In this document: positions 16,900 to 26,358 of the stretch, one piece after another
How positions within the stretch are numbered: position 1 is the first letter of the stretch
How the letters are laid out: every line of letters begins with the position of its first letter
Source: Massilia putida
GTDB lineage: Bacteria; Pseudomonadota; Gammaproteobacteria; Burkholderiales; Burkholderiaceae_D
Reading direction: 5' to 3'
Assembly (NCBI RefSeq): GCF_001941825.1
Contig: NZ_CP019038.1
Span: 5,642,001-5,706,000, forward strand
Length of the DNA: 64,000 bases
Position numbers and translations under genes: made by a program
The notes under the pieces: generated by a model
Databases searched by the model: none
The model's input: only the letters and a program-made list of their open reading frames with translations
Told to the model about the DNA's origin: nothing

Positions 16900-18027
16900 T
16901 TACCGGGACGTGTGCGACCCGCTGCGGTCGACGAGCAGCAGCTGGCCGCGTCCGGCGGTTTTCGCATCCGGGCGCTCGTTGCCGTTCACGTTGACGCTGG
17001 CGGTGCCCGGTCCGTGCACGGCGATGTCCGCGTGGCCCGCCGTCAGGCCGCGTCCATCCAGGCTGCCCGAACCCGCGAGCTGCGCATCGACCTGCGCCAC
17101 GGTGCCGTCGATGTGCGCGTCGCCCGGACCGTGCATGCGCAGCAGCAGGCGCTTGGCCGCCAGGTTCGCCGTGAGGCCGCCGGAGCCGCTCAGCTCCGCG
17201 TCCAGCGTGTCGCCGACCGTCGCCAGCGTGACGCCGCCCGGACCGCGTCCGCGCACCGTCGCCTTGTCCGCCCTGAGACCGGCGGCGTCGAGGTCGCCCG
17301 AGCCGGACATCTCCAGGTCCAGTTCGCGGCTCGTGCCCGACAGCTTGATATCGCCCGGGCCGCGCATGCGCGCCGTGACCTTCGCCGTGCGCAGGCCGTC
17401 CGCTTTCAGGTCGCCCGAGCCGGCCTGCTGCACGGCCAGCGTGTTGCCGATATCGGACAGCTGCACGTCGCCCGGCCCGTTCAGCGCGAGGTCGACGTCG
17501 GCCGCTTTCAGGCGGTGCAGGTCCAGGTCGCCGCTGCCGCTGGACGTCACGGTCAGCTGGCGCACGGCGCCGCTCGCGTGGATGTCGCCGGGGCCGTTGC
17601 CGGCCAGCGTGAAGCGCTCGCCGCCGATGCGGTCGATCTCGACGTCGCCGCTGCCGGCCACCGTCAGGCGCTTGAGCGCCGCGGCGCCGATGCGCACGGT
17701 GACCGTCTCGTGGCGCTTGCCGAAATTGAAGAAGAAGCCGTTGCGTTGCACGGGCCGCACGACGAGCGTATCGCCGCGCACGACGGTCTCGATCTCGGCC
17801 AGCTGCTTGCGTTCGCCCGTCAGTTCCAGCGACGGTTTCGCCTGGGCGTCGATCACGACGTGGTACGGCCCCGCCAGCTCGATCGCGGAAAACGCCGTGA
17901 CCGCACGCTGTTCGGTGGCGACGCCGGTGCCCGCATCCTGCGGCTGGGCGAACGAGGCGGGTGTCGTGGCGATGGCGCCGGCCGCGAGCGCGGCGGCGAG
18001 GGCGGTGGGCTTGAGGGCGTTTTTCAT
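16900..18027 (-). CDS. Exported GIN-domain (DUF2807) protein
   Basis: 375 residues: signal peptide (MKNALKPTALAAALAAGAIA, cleavage near SFA-Q) then a long right-handed beta-helix of repeats. The pattern GSGD or GPGD recurs about every 20 residues (for example VAGSGDVEI, LAGNGPGDIHA, TSSGSGDLDL, MRGPGDIKL), typical of head GIN-domain proteins. GSGD and GPGD alternate regularly, an internal periodicity of about 40 residues. The family is secreted or periplasmic, of unknown function, possibly adhesive. ATG at 18027 was chosen because the signal peptide follows directly. Confidence 0.82.
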   Translation of the reverse strand: MKNALKPTALAAALAAGAIATTPASFAQPQDAGTGVATEQRAVTAFSAIELAGPYHVVIDAQAKPSLELTGERKQLAEIETVVRGDTLVVRPVQRNGFFFNFGKRHETVTVRIGAAALKRLTVAGSGDVEIDRIGGERFTLAGNGPGDIHASGAVRQLTVTSSGSGDLDLHRLKAADVDLALNGPGDVQLSDIGNTLAVQQAGSGDLKADGLRTAKVTARMRGPGDIKLSGTSRELDLEMSGSGDLDAAGLRADKATVRGRGPGGVTLATVGDTLDAELSGSGGLTANLAAKRLLLRMHGPGDAHIDGTVAQVDAQLAGSGSLDGRGLTAGHADIAVHGPGTASVNVNGNERPDAKTAGRGQLLLVDRSGSHTSR

Positions 18028-18175
18028 GGTCTTGTCGCGGTCGTTGTCGTTTTGTGCGGTGGTGCCGGGAGAGCCTGCACGATACGGTATGCGGCGCGCC
18101 CGCGCAGCCGCCGTTCGACGAATGCGCGAAAACGCGGGACAGGCTGCGCAAAACGGGGGGTGGACGGAGGCCGTG

Positions 18176-19144
18176 TTATTTGACCGGCGCGACCGTGAAA
18201 CCGGCCTGTTCCAGGTCGGCCAGCAGGCCGCCGCAATCGGCGTCGTCGTGCCTGGCCGCGAACAGGTTGCGCACGGGGACGACATAGAAATGCGTGCGGC
18301 CGTCCGCGACCGCGTTCATGCGCGCGGTCCAGTCGCGGTTGCGCGCGCAGACGAGGCCCGCGTCCAGCGGCGCCAGCCGGGCGAACGGACTGCCGGCGGC
18401 GGGCGCATGGCCGTGCAGCAGGGCGTCGAAGTCGCGCGTCAGTGCCGAGACGGCGCGCGCGGGCACGCCGTCGACCGCGTCCAGCAGCATCATCGTGCGG
18501 CGCGGGCCCGAGGCGCAGTAGGCGCGCATCATGCCCGTGCGGTAGTCGATGTCGTGCACGGCGATGTCGGGCCGCGCGCGCACGAGCGCTTCGGCGACGT
18601 TGCCGCGGGTTTCCTGTCCCGCGGGCCCGGTCGCGAGCGAGGCCGCCTGTACGCGGGCGAACTGCAGCAGCGTGAATTCGTCGCTCATCTCGATCAGGTG
18701 CGCCCACGATTGCGCCTGCGTGTTCGTGTCGGGCATCTTCGCGAGCGCCTTGACGTCGAGCGCGTCGCGCCGCGCCATGTCGGCCTGCAGCGTGAGGGTC
18801 AAGATGCGCTGGCGCGCGTCGTTCAGCATGGCGATGCCTTCCTCGTCGAGCTGGCGCAGGTCGCAGCCGGGGGCCGCTGGCGACTCCTCGCCGTCGCCGA
18901 CGCCCTCGACCGCCAAGGTGGCCGAAGCGCGCAGGGCCGGCAGCACGGCGCGGGTGTAGTAAGCGTCGAATTCGACGAGCAGCCCGACGGCACTCGCACC
19001 CAGCACGTACAGCACGGTGGTGCCGTGGTCGGGAACCGTGCGCGTGGCCTTCCACAGGCGCGGGGTGATGGGCGCCGCGTTGGCCAGGCAGGCCGACAAG
19101 GCGAGCACGCAGGCGAGGACGCGGGGAGAAAGGACGGTCGTCAT
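18176..19144 (-). CDS. Hypothetical exported protein
   Basis: 322 residues, not recognised. MTTVLSPRVLACVLALSACL is a signal peptide, cleaved probably at ANA-A. Mature Cys pairs could form disulfides in the periplasm. No catalytic motif can be identified. Upstream 19145-19362 holds no other gene; the downstream gap to the GIN gene is 148 bp with nothing recognisable. Confidence 0.65.
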   Translation of the reverse strand: MTTVLSPRVLACVLALSACLANAAPITPRLWKATRTVPDHGTTVLYVLGASAVGLLVEFDAYYTRAVLPALRASATLAVEGVGDGEESPAAPGCDLRQLDEEGIAMLNDARQRILTLTLQADMARRDALDVKALAKMPDTNTQAQSWAHLIEMSDEFTLLQFARVQAASLATGPAGQETRGNVAEALVRARPDIAVHDIDYRTGMMRAYCASGPRRTMMLLDAVDGVPARAVSALTRDFDALLHGHAPAAGSPFARLAPLDAGLVCARNRDWTARMNAVADGRTHFYVVPVRNLFAARHDDADCGGLLADLEQAGFTVAPVK

Positions 19145-19362
19145 GCGGGCGATTATAGGCGGCGGATCGCCGGCCGGGCCGTGGGAAACATGACAATTTG
19201 TTCACGTCGCCACGCTTCCATCTCTGGCAGCATGTGGCTCGAGCGCAACGGCGACGCCAGCCGGGCCGTTATGCATACCCCATCCTGACGCACGCCTGCG
19301 GCCCGGCCGTGGCCGGAACGGAGGACGAATGTCATAATGGGCGCCACACCAAGGAGATCATC

Positions 19363-19548
19363 GTGATTCGCTACATGGGCACCCGCAAGAATTCGGAAGG
19401 TGCCTCCGTCTATGTATTCATCGTCAACGGCCTGGAAAAGGAAGTGCGCGAGCACGCGCTCAAGCAACATCCGGGCTGCTACGAAGCGCTGCCGGCCTCG
19501 GTGAAGGCGAAGATCGCCGCCAACCGCGCATGGCTGTCCAAGCTGTGA
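19363..19548 (+). CDS. Small conserved-looking hypothetical protein
   Basis: 61 residues from GTG at 19363, chosen because AAGGAG lies seven bases upstream; the ATG four codons later is the alternative. The sequence VYVFIVNGLEKEVREHALKQ followed by ALPASVKAKIAANRAWLSKL is compact, basic and helical. Its end overlaps the start of the next gene by 19 bp, so the two are coupled. Function unknown. Confidence 0.6.
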   Translation: MIRYMGTRKNSEGASVYVFIVNGLEKEVREHALKQHPGCYEALPASVKAKIAANRAWLSKL

Positions 19549-20027
19549 CCTCGCTGCGCCGGGCCATCGTGCTGGCGCTCATGCTCGCGGGTGGGGCGCA
19601 TGCACAGACGCAGGACAAGCAGCCATCCACGTTCGCCCCCGTCATCGGCGCGGCGCTGCTGTGCCACGACCATCTCGACAACGCCTATTTCCATGCCTGG
19701 CTCACGACCCATTTCGGCCCGGCCTACAAGCACGAAGGCGGCGCGTACTGGTTCCGCACGGGCGAGACGACCTTGTGGGGCGCGCCCGTGACCGAGGTGA
19801 TGGTCAGCGACGATACGAGCGAATGGGTGTTCGTGGGAGCCGTCGCGGAAGTCGCGCCGGACGAACTGGAACAGGACATCCGTAAGGCGGCCGGCGTGCG
19901 CCACGTGGCGGCCGATGCGTCGCCTTATCCTTTGCGCGTATCCGTCCCCGGCAGTACGATCGCTTACTACAATGCCAAAAGCAAAATATACTGCGCGAAG
20001 TTCAAACCGCTGCCGCCGCGCCGGTAA
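19530..20027 (+). CDS. Hypothetical exported protein
   Basis: 165 residues. The N-terminal LRRAIVLALMLAGGAHA is a signal peptide (cleavage AHA-Q). The mature part contains HAWLTTHFGPAYKHEGGAYW and ends in a basic tail (KFKPLPPRR). It overlaps the previous small gene and ends 9 bp before gspA, so it may be co-transcribed with the secretion genes. Not recognised. Confidence 0.65.
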   Translation: MAVQAVTSLRRAIVLALMLAGGAHAQTQDKQPSTFAPVIGAALLCHDHLDNAYFHAWLTTHFGPAYKHEGGAYWFRTGETTLWGAPVTEVMVSDDTSEWVFVGAVAEVAPDELEQDIRKAAGVRHVAADASPYPLRVSVPGSTIAYYNAKSKIYCAKFKPLPPRR

Positions 20028-20036
20028 GCTTTTGGT

Positions 20037-21635
20037 ATGTACACACATTACTTTCATCTGAAGCAGGCGCCGTTCTCGATCGCGCCCGATCCGCGTTACC
20101 TGTTCATGAGCGAACGCCATCGCGAGGCGCTTGCGCATCTGCTGTACGGGATAGGCAGCGGCGGCGGCTTCGTGCTGCTCACGGGCGAGATCGGCGCCGG
20201 CAAGACGACCGTGTGCCGCTGCTTCATCGAGCAGGTGCCGGACGACTGCCGCCTGGCCTATGTCTTCAATCCCAAGCTGACGGTCGAAGAGCTGCTGCAG
20301 ACGATCTGCGACGAATTCCGCATCGACGTGGCGCCGGCGGCCGGCGTGAAAGCCGGGGTGAAGTCCTACATCGATGCGATCAATGCCTATCTGCTAGAAA
20401 GCCATGCGCGGGGCCACAACAACGTGCTCGTGATCGACGAGGCGCAGAACCTGTCGGCCCAGGTGCTGGAGCAGCTGCGCCTCCTGACGAACCTCGAGAC
20501 GAGCGAGCGCAAGCTCCTGCAGATCATCCTGATCGGCCAGCCGGAACTGCGCACGATGCTCGCGCGGCCGGAGCTGGAGCAGCTGGCTCAGCGCGTCATC
20601 GCCCGCTACCACCTGGGGCCCTTGTCCGCCGCCGAGACGGGCGCCTATGTCGCGCACCGACTGGCCGTCGCGGGCGTGCAGGGCGCGACGCCGGTGCCGG
20701 CCACCCTGGCGCCGCTGATCCACCGCCTGACGGACGGCGTGCCGCGCCGCATCAACCTGCTGTGCGACCGCGCCATGCTCGGTGCCTATGTCGAGAACAG
20801 CCGCGAGGCGACACCGAAGATCGTGCGCCGCGCCGCGCGCGAGGTGTTCGCCGGCGAAGGCCAGTCTTCCGCGCCGCGCACGCCGATGCGCTGGCCGTTC
20901 GTGGCCGGCGGCGTGCTGGCGGGGGCGGCGATCAGCGCGGCGGCGTGGCAGGCCGTCCCGCATATTCCCGCGCCCGCACCCACACCCGCATCCGTGAAGA
21001 TGCAGGCGGCCGCGCCGGCGAAGGTTGCCGGCGCGTCGGCGAAACCGCTGGCGCTGTCCACGCAGGACGCCGCGCTGCGCGAGCTGGGTGCACTGTGGGG
21101 CCAGCAGCTGCCGGCCAGTGCCCCGTGCGACGGCGCGCCGCGCCTCGGCCTGCGCTGCTACCAGGGCCGCGGGGGCCTGTACGAACTGCGCCTGCTCGAC
21201 CGCCCGGCCATCATCGCCCTGCACGACGGCGCCAAGGTCGGCTACGCCGTGCTGACCGGCATGGACGACAACAGCGCCACGCTGACCATCGACGGCCGGC
21301 GCCACACCGTGAATCTCGGATTGCTGGCGACGCGCGTCGACGGCGACTACACGACGATGTGGAAGGTGCCGCGCGGTTTCCGCGACCAGGTCGGACCCGG
21401 CGACAGCGGCCCGGACGTCGACTGGATCGCCGCCCGCCTGGCGGAGCTGGACGGCAAGCGCGCGGCGCCGCCCGCGGGCCAGGTCCTGGACGAGCCGACA
21501 CGGCGCCTGCTGCGCGCCTTCCAGGTGAAGCAGAACCTCAAGGCGGACGGCCTGGCCGGCCCGCGCACCTATATGCGCCTGAACCAGCTCACCGGCGTCG
21601 ACGAGCCGCGCCTGCTGGCAGCCACGGGAAAATGA
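20037..21635 (+). CDS. gspA: GspA/ExeA-type AAA+ ATPase of type II secretion assembly
   Basis: 532 residues. The cytoplasmic AAA ATPase has Walker A LLTGEIGAGKTT (about residues 48-58) and Walker B NVLVIDEAQNLS (about 129-140). A single membrane segment follows (FVAGGVLAGAAISAAAW, about 285-301). The periplasmic part ends in a peptidoglycan-binding domain (residues about 455-520, with RAFQVKQNLKADGLAGPRTY). GspA with GspB uses ATP and peptidoglycan binding to help insert the GspD secretin. The starting motif YFHLKQAPFSIAPDPRYLF is typical. gspB starts one base after the stop. No other gsp genes are in the window. Confidence 0.92.
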   Translation: MYTHYFHLKQAPFSIAPDPRYLFMSERHREALAHLLYGIGSGGGFVLLTGEIGAGKTTVCRCFIEQVPDDCRLAYVFNPKLTVEELLQTICDEFRIDVAPAAGVKAGVKSYIDAINAYLLESHARGHNNVLVIDEAQNLSAQVLEQLRLLTNLETSERKLLQIILIGQPELRTMLARPELEQLAQRVIARYHLGPLSAAETGAYVAHRLAVAGVQGATPVPATLAPLIHRLTDGVPRRINLLCDRAMLGAYVENSREATPKIVRRAAREVFAGEGQSSAPRTPMRWPFVAGGVLAGAAISAAAWQAVPHIPAPAPTPASVKMQAAAPAKVAGASAKPLALSTQDAALRELGALWGQQLPASAPCDGAPRLGLRCYQGRGGLYELRLLDRPAIIALHDGAKVGYAVLTGMDDNSATLTIDGRRHTVNLGLLATRVDGDYTTMWKVPRGFRDQVGPGDSGPDVDWIAARLAELDGKRAAPPAGQVLDEPTRRLLRAFQVKQNLKADGLAGPRTYMRLNQLTGVDEPRLLAATGK

Positions 21636-21636
21636 T

Positions 21637-22375
<739 letters not shown>

Positions 22376-22389
<14 letters not shown>

Positions 22390-22909
22390 GTCTCCCTGCG
22401 GCCCCGTGCTCGGCGTCATCGGCTGGTCCGGCAGCGGCAAGACGACGCTGCTGGAATACGTCGTGGGGCGCCTGGCGGCGTCCGGGTTGCGCGTCAACGT
22501 CGTCAAGCACAGCCACCACGACATCATGCTGGAACCGCCGCACAAGGACAGCGCCCGCATGCGCGCGGCCGGCGCGGCGGAGGTCATGATCGCGTCGCCG
22601 TACCGCGTGGCCATCATGCGCGAACTGCGCGGGGCGGACGAGCCGTCGCTGGCCGAGCATCTGACGCGCCTGGCGCCGGCCGACCTGACGCTGGTCGAAG
22701 GCTATAAGTGGGAAGCGCTGCCCAAGCTGGAGGTGTACCGGCCGGAAGTGGGCAAGCCGCCGATGTTTCCGAGCGACCCGCACATCGTGGCCGTCGCGTC
22801 CAGCATGGCGCGGCCGGACGGGCTGGCGCCGCACGTGGCGTGGCTCGATTTATCCGACCCCGACGCGGTCTTGAACTGGATCAGAAATTTCAATCGCCTG
22901 CCGCCCTAA
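22376..22909 (+). CDS. mobB: Molybdopterin-guanine dinucleotide biosynthesis adapter MobB
   Basis: 177 residues from GTG at 22376, overlapping the end of gspB by 14 bp. The P-loop is [14 protein letters not shown], followed by [33 protein letters not shown] and the C-terminal segment typical of MobB. It is a GTP-binding protein that assists MobA in attaching GMP to molybdopterin. The overlap with gspB is unusual because the pathways are unrelated; it is probably chance gene packing. Its stop codon TAA is also the first triplet of the sigma-28 -35 element for the next gene. Confidence 0.92.
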
Positions 22910-22933
22910 AGTCCGGCCGCGTTCCGCCGTTAA
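22907..22933 (+). promoter_or_regulatory. Sigma-28 (FliA) promoter of the yjfB-like gene
   Basis: TAAAGTCC, exactly 11 bp, GCCGTTAA: a close match to the FliA consensus TAAAGTTT-N11-GCCGATAA. It lies 72 bp before the ATG and overlaps the mobB stop. Confidence 0.75.
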
Positions 22934-23005
22934 CAGAGATGACCGGTGGTGCGGGCGAACCCTGCGTATCGGTCGGCCCGTCGACCCACCCACCAGGAGC
23001 GCACC

Positions 23006-23206
23006 ATGGACGCCGTAGGTATCGCCAAGCTTGCCACCAGCATCGCCGACACCGGCACCCGCCAGGACGTCGCCATCGCCGTGCTGAAGAAGTCGCAGGA
23101 CATCCAGGCCGCGGCGGCCACCCAGTTGCTGGATGCCGTGCAGTCGGCGTCGCCGGTGCAGAATCTGCCTTCGCACCTGGGCAACCACGTCAATACCACC
23201 GCCTGA
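23006..23206 (+). CDS. YjfB-family small protein
   Basis: 66 residues, [20 protein letters not shown] onward, the pattern of the YjfB family (putative motility proteins, PF14070). It has no signal or membrane segment. An AGGAG ribosome-binding site precedes the ATG. A sigma-28 promoter lies 72 bp upstream, which independently supports a role in the flagellar regulon. Molecular function is unknown. Confidence 0.8.
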   Translation: MDAVGIAKLATSIADTGTRQDVAIAVLKKSQDIQAAAATQLLDAVQSASPVQNLPSHLGNHVNTTA

Positions 23207-23448
23207 ATCGCACCCGCGTCAACGGGATCGGCTCTCCCCGCGTTATCGGCCCAGTACCCGGCGCGACGGGGGCGGCCACACAACACACAATCCGCTCAGC
23301 CGCCACCAACCGGTTGCGCAGCCAGGACAGGAAGTCCGGCGCGCACCCGACAACGGCCGCCCCGGCCGGCGTACTTCCCTTCATCACGCCCGGCCGCGAT
23401 AGAATGCTTGTCGTGGTGCATGTACGTGCCCGTATTTCGGAGATTCCA

Positions 23449-23718
23449 ATGAACAAACGACAAGCCCTGATCGCCGCCGCGCTCGCGAGCGTCTGCGCCG
23501 CCCAGGCGACGGCCGCCGGCCAGATGGATGCGCAGGCCGGCAACCAGGAAAAATGCTACGGCGTGGCCAAGGCCGGCCAGAACGATTGCGGCACCGCCAC
23601 CCACGGCTGCGCCGGCATGGCGACGGCCGACCAGGACCCGGCCGAGTGGAAATACGTTCCCAAGGGCACCTGCGAAAAAGCGGGCGGCAAGCTCGATTCG
23701 CCCAAGCAGGGCAAGTAA
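23449..23718 (+). CDS. bufA: DUF2282 bufferin-type RiPP precursor
   Basis: 89 residues. The first 23 form a Sec signal peptide ([20 protein letters not shown]). The core carries four Cys at residues 36, 47, 54 and 75 in the conserved contexts [20 protein letters not shown] and PKGTCEK, the hallmark of DUF2282 (PF10048). Bufferins, described in Caulobacter, are ribosomal peptides whose Cys residues are oxidised by a DUF692 enzyme to thiooxazole-type groups and which bind copper in the periplasm. The maturation gene starts 9 bp downstream. TAGAAT at 23400-23405 is a possible -10 box; the -35 is weak. The untranslated 23207-23448 has no gene. Confidence 0.88.
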   Translation: MNKRQALIAAALASVCAAQATAAGQMDAQAGNQEKCYGVAKAGQNDCGTATHGCAGMATADQDPAEWKYVPKGTCEKAGGKLDSPKQGK

Positions 23719-23727
23719 GCGTTCGTC

Positions 23728-25422
23728 ATGGCCGCCGGCATCGGCCTGCGCGCACCGCATTACCGCGACTTCCTCGACCGTAAGCCCGGCATCGGCTGGG
23801 TCGAGGTCCACACGGAAAACTTCCTCGCGCGCGCCGGCCATGATTGGCACGTGCTGCAGACGGTCCGGCGCGACTATCCCGTCAGCCTGCACGGTGTGGG
23901 CCTCGGTCTGGGCTCCGTGCACGGCTTTTCCGACGACCACCTGGCGCGCGTCGCCGCGCTCGCGCGGGCGCTCGAACCCGTCCTCGTGTCCGAACACCTC
24001 AGCTGGGGCGCGCTGCGCGACCGCCAGCTGAACGACCTGCTGCCTGTGCAGCTCGACGCCGCGGCCCTCGACCTCGTCGCGGCGCGCGTCCAGCGCGTGC
24101 AGGAGGCGCTCGGGCGGCGCATCCTCGTCGAAAACGTCTCGACGTATGTGCGCTGCGCGGGCGACGCGATGAGCGAGGCGGCGTTCCTCGCCGAACTCGC
24201 GCGCCGCACCGGCTGCGGCGTGCTGCTGGACGTGAACAACCTGTACGTCAACGCGCATAACCACGGCGAGGATCCGCTTGCCGCCATCGCGGCGCTGCCT
24301 GCCGGCTGCGTCGGCGAGATCCACCTGGGCGGCCATCTGGTCACCGAGGATGGCCTGATCGACCACCACGGCGCCCGCGTCGCGCCGCCCGTGTGGGACC
24401 TGTACCGCGCGGCATTGGCGCGCTTCGGCGTCGTGTCCACGCTCGTCGAGTGGGACACGGACCTGCCCGCGCTCGACGTGCTGCTGGACGAGGCGGCGCG
24501 GGCCGACCGCATCGCGGCCGCCGCAAAGCCTGCGGCTGCAACCCCTGCGGCTGCGAAACCTGCGGCCGAAAATCCTGCGGCCGAAAATCCTGCGGCCGAA
24601 AAGCCTGCGGCTTCGCTGCCCTGCGCCGCCGCCGTCCCGGCCGGGCCGGCATCGGTGGCTGGCCTGGACGCCGTCCAGCAAGCCTTCGGCGCCGCCCTGT
24701 TCGACGGCGCGCGCGAGGCCGCGCTGGCGCCGCTGCTCAAGGGCGATCCGCGCCGCTTCGGTATCTACCGCGGCAATCTGGGCGCGCACTGGAGCCGCGC
24801 CTTGTCCTCGGCGTACCCCGTGCTGCGCCGCCTGGTGGGCGACGAATTCTTCGACGCGCTGGCGCGGGTCTATGGCCGTGCGCACCCGGCGGTCGATCCG
24901 GACCTGAACCGCTTCGGCGCCGCGTTGCCCGATTTCGTCGCGGGCTTCGTGCCCGCCGCCGATTATCCGTACCTGGCGGACGTCGCGCGCCTCGAGTGGT
25001 CCGTGCACGAGGCCTGGTTCGCGCCCGATGCGGACGGTCCCGCCGCGACATTGGCCGGCTTTGCCCCCGACGCATTCGAAGCCGCGCGCGCCGTGCTGCA
25101 CCCGTCGCTGCGCCTGCACGCATCGCCCTGGGCCACGGCGGCGTTGTGGCATGCGCACCAGGACGGCGGCCCGGACTTTCCCGACGCGCTGCGCGCGGAC
25201 ACGCACGCACTGGTGCTGCGGCCCCGTTTCGACGTGCGGGTGCAGGCCATCGGGGCGGCCGAATACGCGGCGCTGTCCCGGCTTGCGCGCGGGGACACGT
25301 TCGGCGCGGCGCTCGATGCGGCGTTCGATGTGGACGAGGACTTCGATGTGGCCGCGCACCTGCGGCGCTGGCTCGAGCACGGGATCGTGACGAAGATCGA
25401 GGGAGATACCGGGGAGGGGTAA
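23728..25422 (+). CDS. bufBC: Fused DUF692 (BufB) and DUF2063 (BufC) bufferin maturation protein
   Basis: 564 residues in one intact frame. Residues about 1-262 are a DUF692 TIM-barrel, the family of MbnB and TglH: metal ligands are expected in SLHGVG (His55), VSEHLSW (His90), LVENVST (Glu135), [10 protein letters not shown] (Asp169), GEIHLGGH (His199) and [10 protein letters not shown] (Glu241). Residues about 265-300 are a linker of five-residue Ala-rich repeats such as [13 protein letters not shown]. Residues about 312-555 match DUF2063 ([33 protein letters not shown]). BufB and BufC are normally two adjacent genes; here they are one chain. A DoxX-type membrane gene often found in such loci is absent. 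Confidence 0.88.
   Translation: MAAGIGLRAPHYRDFLDRKPGIGWVEVHTENFLARAGHDWHVLQTVRRDYPVSLHGVGLGLGSVHGFSDDHLARVAALARALEPVLVSEHLSWGALRDRQLNDLLPVQLDAAALDLVAARVQRVQEALGRRILVENVSTYVRCAGDAMSEAAFLAELARRTGCGVLLDVNNLYVNAHNHGEDPLAAIAALPAGCVGEIHLGGHLVTEDGLIDHHGARVAPPVWDLYRAALARFGVVSTLVEWDTDLPALDVLLDEAARADRIAAAAKPAAATPAAAKPAAENPAAENPAAEKPAASLPCAAAVPAGPASVAGLDAVQQAFGAALFDGAREAALAPLLKGDPRRFGIYRGNLGAHWSRALSSAYPVLRRLVGDEFFDALARVYGRAHPAVDPDLNRFGAALPDFVAGFVPAADYPYLADVARLEWSVHEAWFAPDADGPAATLAGFAPDAFEAARAVLHPSLRLHASPWATAALWHAHQDGGPDFPDALRADTHALVLRPRFDVRVQAIGAAEYAALSRLARGDTFGAALDAAFDVDEDFDVAAHLRRWLEHGIVTKIEGDTGEG
24520..24612 (+). repeat. Degenerate 15-bp tandem repeat in the bufBC linker
   Basis: About six imperfect units code five-residue repeats ([20 protein letters not shown]); two adjacent units read GCGGCCGAAAATCCT identically. 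It lies precisely between the two domains and looks like an expanded flexible linker. Confidence 0.75.
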
Positions 25423-25429
25423 GGCAAAG

Positions 25430-25454
25430 ACGGCGCCGAAGGAGATGGCGCCGT
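25430..25454. terminator. Hairpin between convergent genes
   Basis: ACGGCGCC and GGCGCCGT form an 8-bp stem with a 9-nt loop, between the bufBC stop and the stop of the opposing DUF883-like gene. There is no T-run on either side, so termination efficiency is uncertain. Confidence 0.45.
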
Positions 25455-25458
25455 GCTG

Positions 25459-25755
25459 TCAGTGGTAGAAGGCGCGCAGGATGCGTGCTTCGCCGGTGCT
25501 GTCGTGATGCAGTTCGTTCGCCGCACGCGTCGCTTCCATCATCCGGTTCAGCTGTTCCTCTTCGAAGCGGGCCAGCTCCTCGTTGGCGGCATTGAGCGCC
25601 ACGGCAAGCTTGGCACGCGCGTTCTGGTACACGACACCGGTGTAGTGATCGGTATTCTTCAGCAATTCTTCCGCGTTTTCGATGACGAGTCGCAGGTCGC
25701 CGATCAAGCGCTGCTGCGTCATGGAGCTTGGTTCTGGGGTTTCCATCTTCCTCAC
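25459..25755 (-). CDS. DUF883-like small helical protein
   Basis: 98 residues. The N-terminal half (LIGDLRLVIENAEELLKNT) resembles the ElaB/YqjD/DUF883 family, which anchor to the membrane and bind ribosomes, but the C-terminal membrane anchor of that family is missing here; instead the end is EELARFEEEQLNRMMEATRA and a polar tail. It is all helical. Several starts are possible (METPEP at residue 4, MTQQ at residue 12). Tentative assignment. Confidence 0.6.
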   Translation of the reverse strand: MRKMETPEPSSMTQQRLIGDLRLVIENAEELLKNTDHYTGVVYQNARAKLAVALNAANEELARFEEEQLNRMMEATRAANELHHDSTGEARILRAFYH

Positions 25756-25882
25756 CTTTAGCCGAATGTTACGACTTCAATATAGAGAAGGGGGACTGCC
25801 CAAGTTTGTCAGCGCGCAAACGTCAACTTCTACCGTCGGGGACGGCTCGCCCGGTGCGACCGCGGGGTGCGCGCCATGCGCC

Positions 25883-26098
25883 TCAGCGCACGTCGATGCG
25901 GATATCCCCCAGCGTCACCACCTGACCCGCACGGATCTTGGCCGTCTTGCGCAGTTCCTTCTTGCCATCGACGGACACGTCGCCGCTCGCCACCACGTGC
26001 TTGCCGGCACCGCCGCTGTCCACCACGCCGACCAGCTTCAGCAGCTGGTTCAGTTCGATGAACTCCGATGTCAATTCAAAAGTTGTTGTTTGCATCAT
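25883..26098 (-). CDS. YbcJ-like S4-domain RNA-binding protein
   Basis: 71 residues, essentially one S4 domain: FIELNQLLKLVGVVDSGGAG, then ASGDVSVDGKKELRK and VVTLGDIRIDV. It matches E. coli YbcJ in size and order. It probably binds structured RNA. It is monocistronic. The intergenic sequence on its 5' side holds palindromic repeats, not a second gene. Confidence 0.85.
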   Translation of the reverse strand: MMQTTTFELTSEFIELNQLLKLVGVVDSGGAGKHVVASGDVSVDGKKELRKTAKIRAGQVVTLGDIRIDVR

Positions 26099-26162
26099 TC
26101 TATCCCTGGTTAAAAATCGGTGTCGTACTGTTGTGTTCGTTTTTACAACACCGTGAAAACGT

Positions 26163-26303
26163 CGTCCCCGCGAAGGCGGGATAGCGCCACCGGCGCTATC
26201 CTGCCATGCTGAGGCACCGAAGCCGATTTGTTGAGTGACTTACCGTACTTTTGACATACGGAATTCCGTAGCCAAGTATGGATCCCCGCTTTCGCGGGAA
26301 CGC
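26163..26303. repeat. REP-like palindromic repeats
   Basis: CCCCGCGAAGGCGGGAT at about 26165 and ATCCCCGCTTTCGCGGGAA at about 26282 are inverted copies of a short REP-type palindrome. Between them ATAGCGCC-acc-GGCGCTAT (26181-26199) forms a perfect 8-bp hairpin. They lie between the S4 gene and fumC; no gene is seen in 26099-26358. Confidence 0.65.
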
Positions 26304-26358
26304 CGTCGCTTCTTTTTGAATATTATTCCGGACGCGCGCGGGCGGTGTCGGGTGCCTC

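Noticed and set aside
24520..24612. CRISPR-like repeat
   Set aside because: The units are short, contiguous and in frame within bufBC, coding an Ala-rich linker. There are no spacers and no cas genes anywhere in the window.
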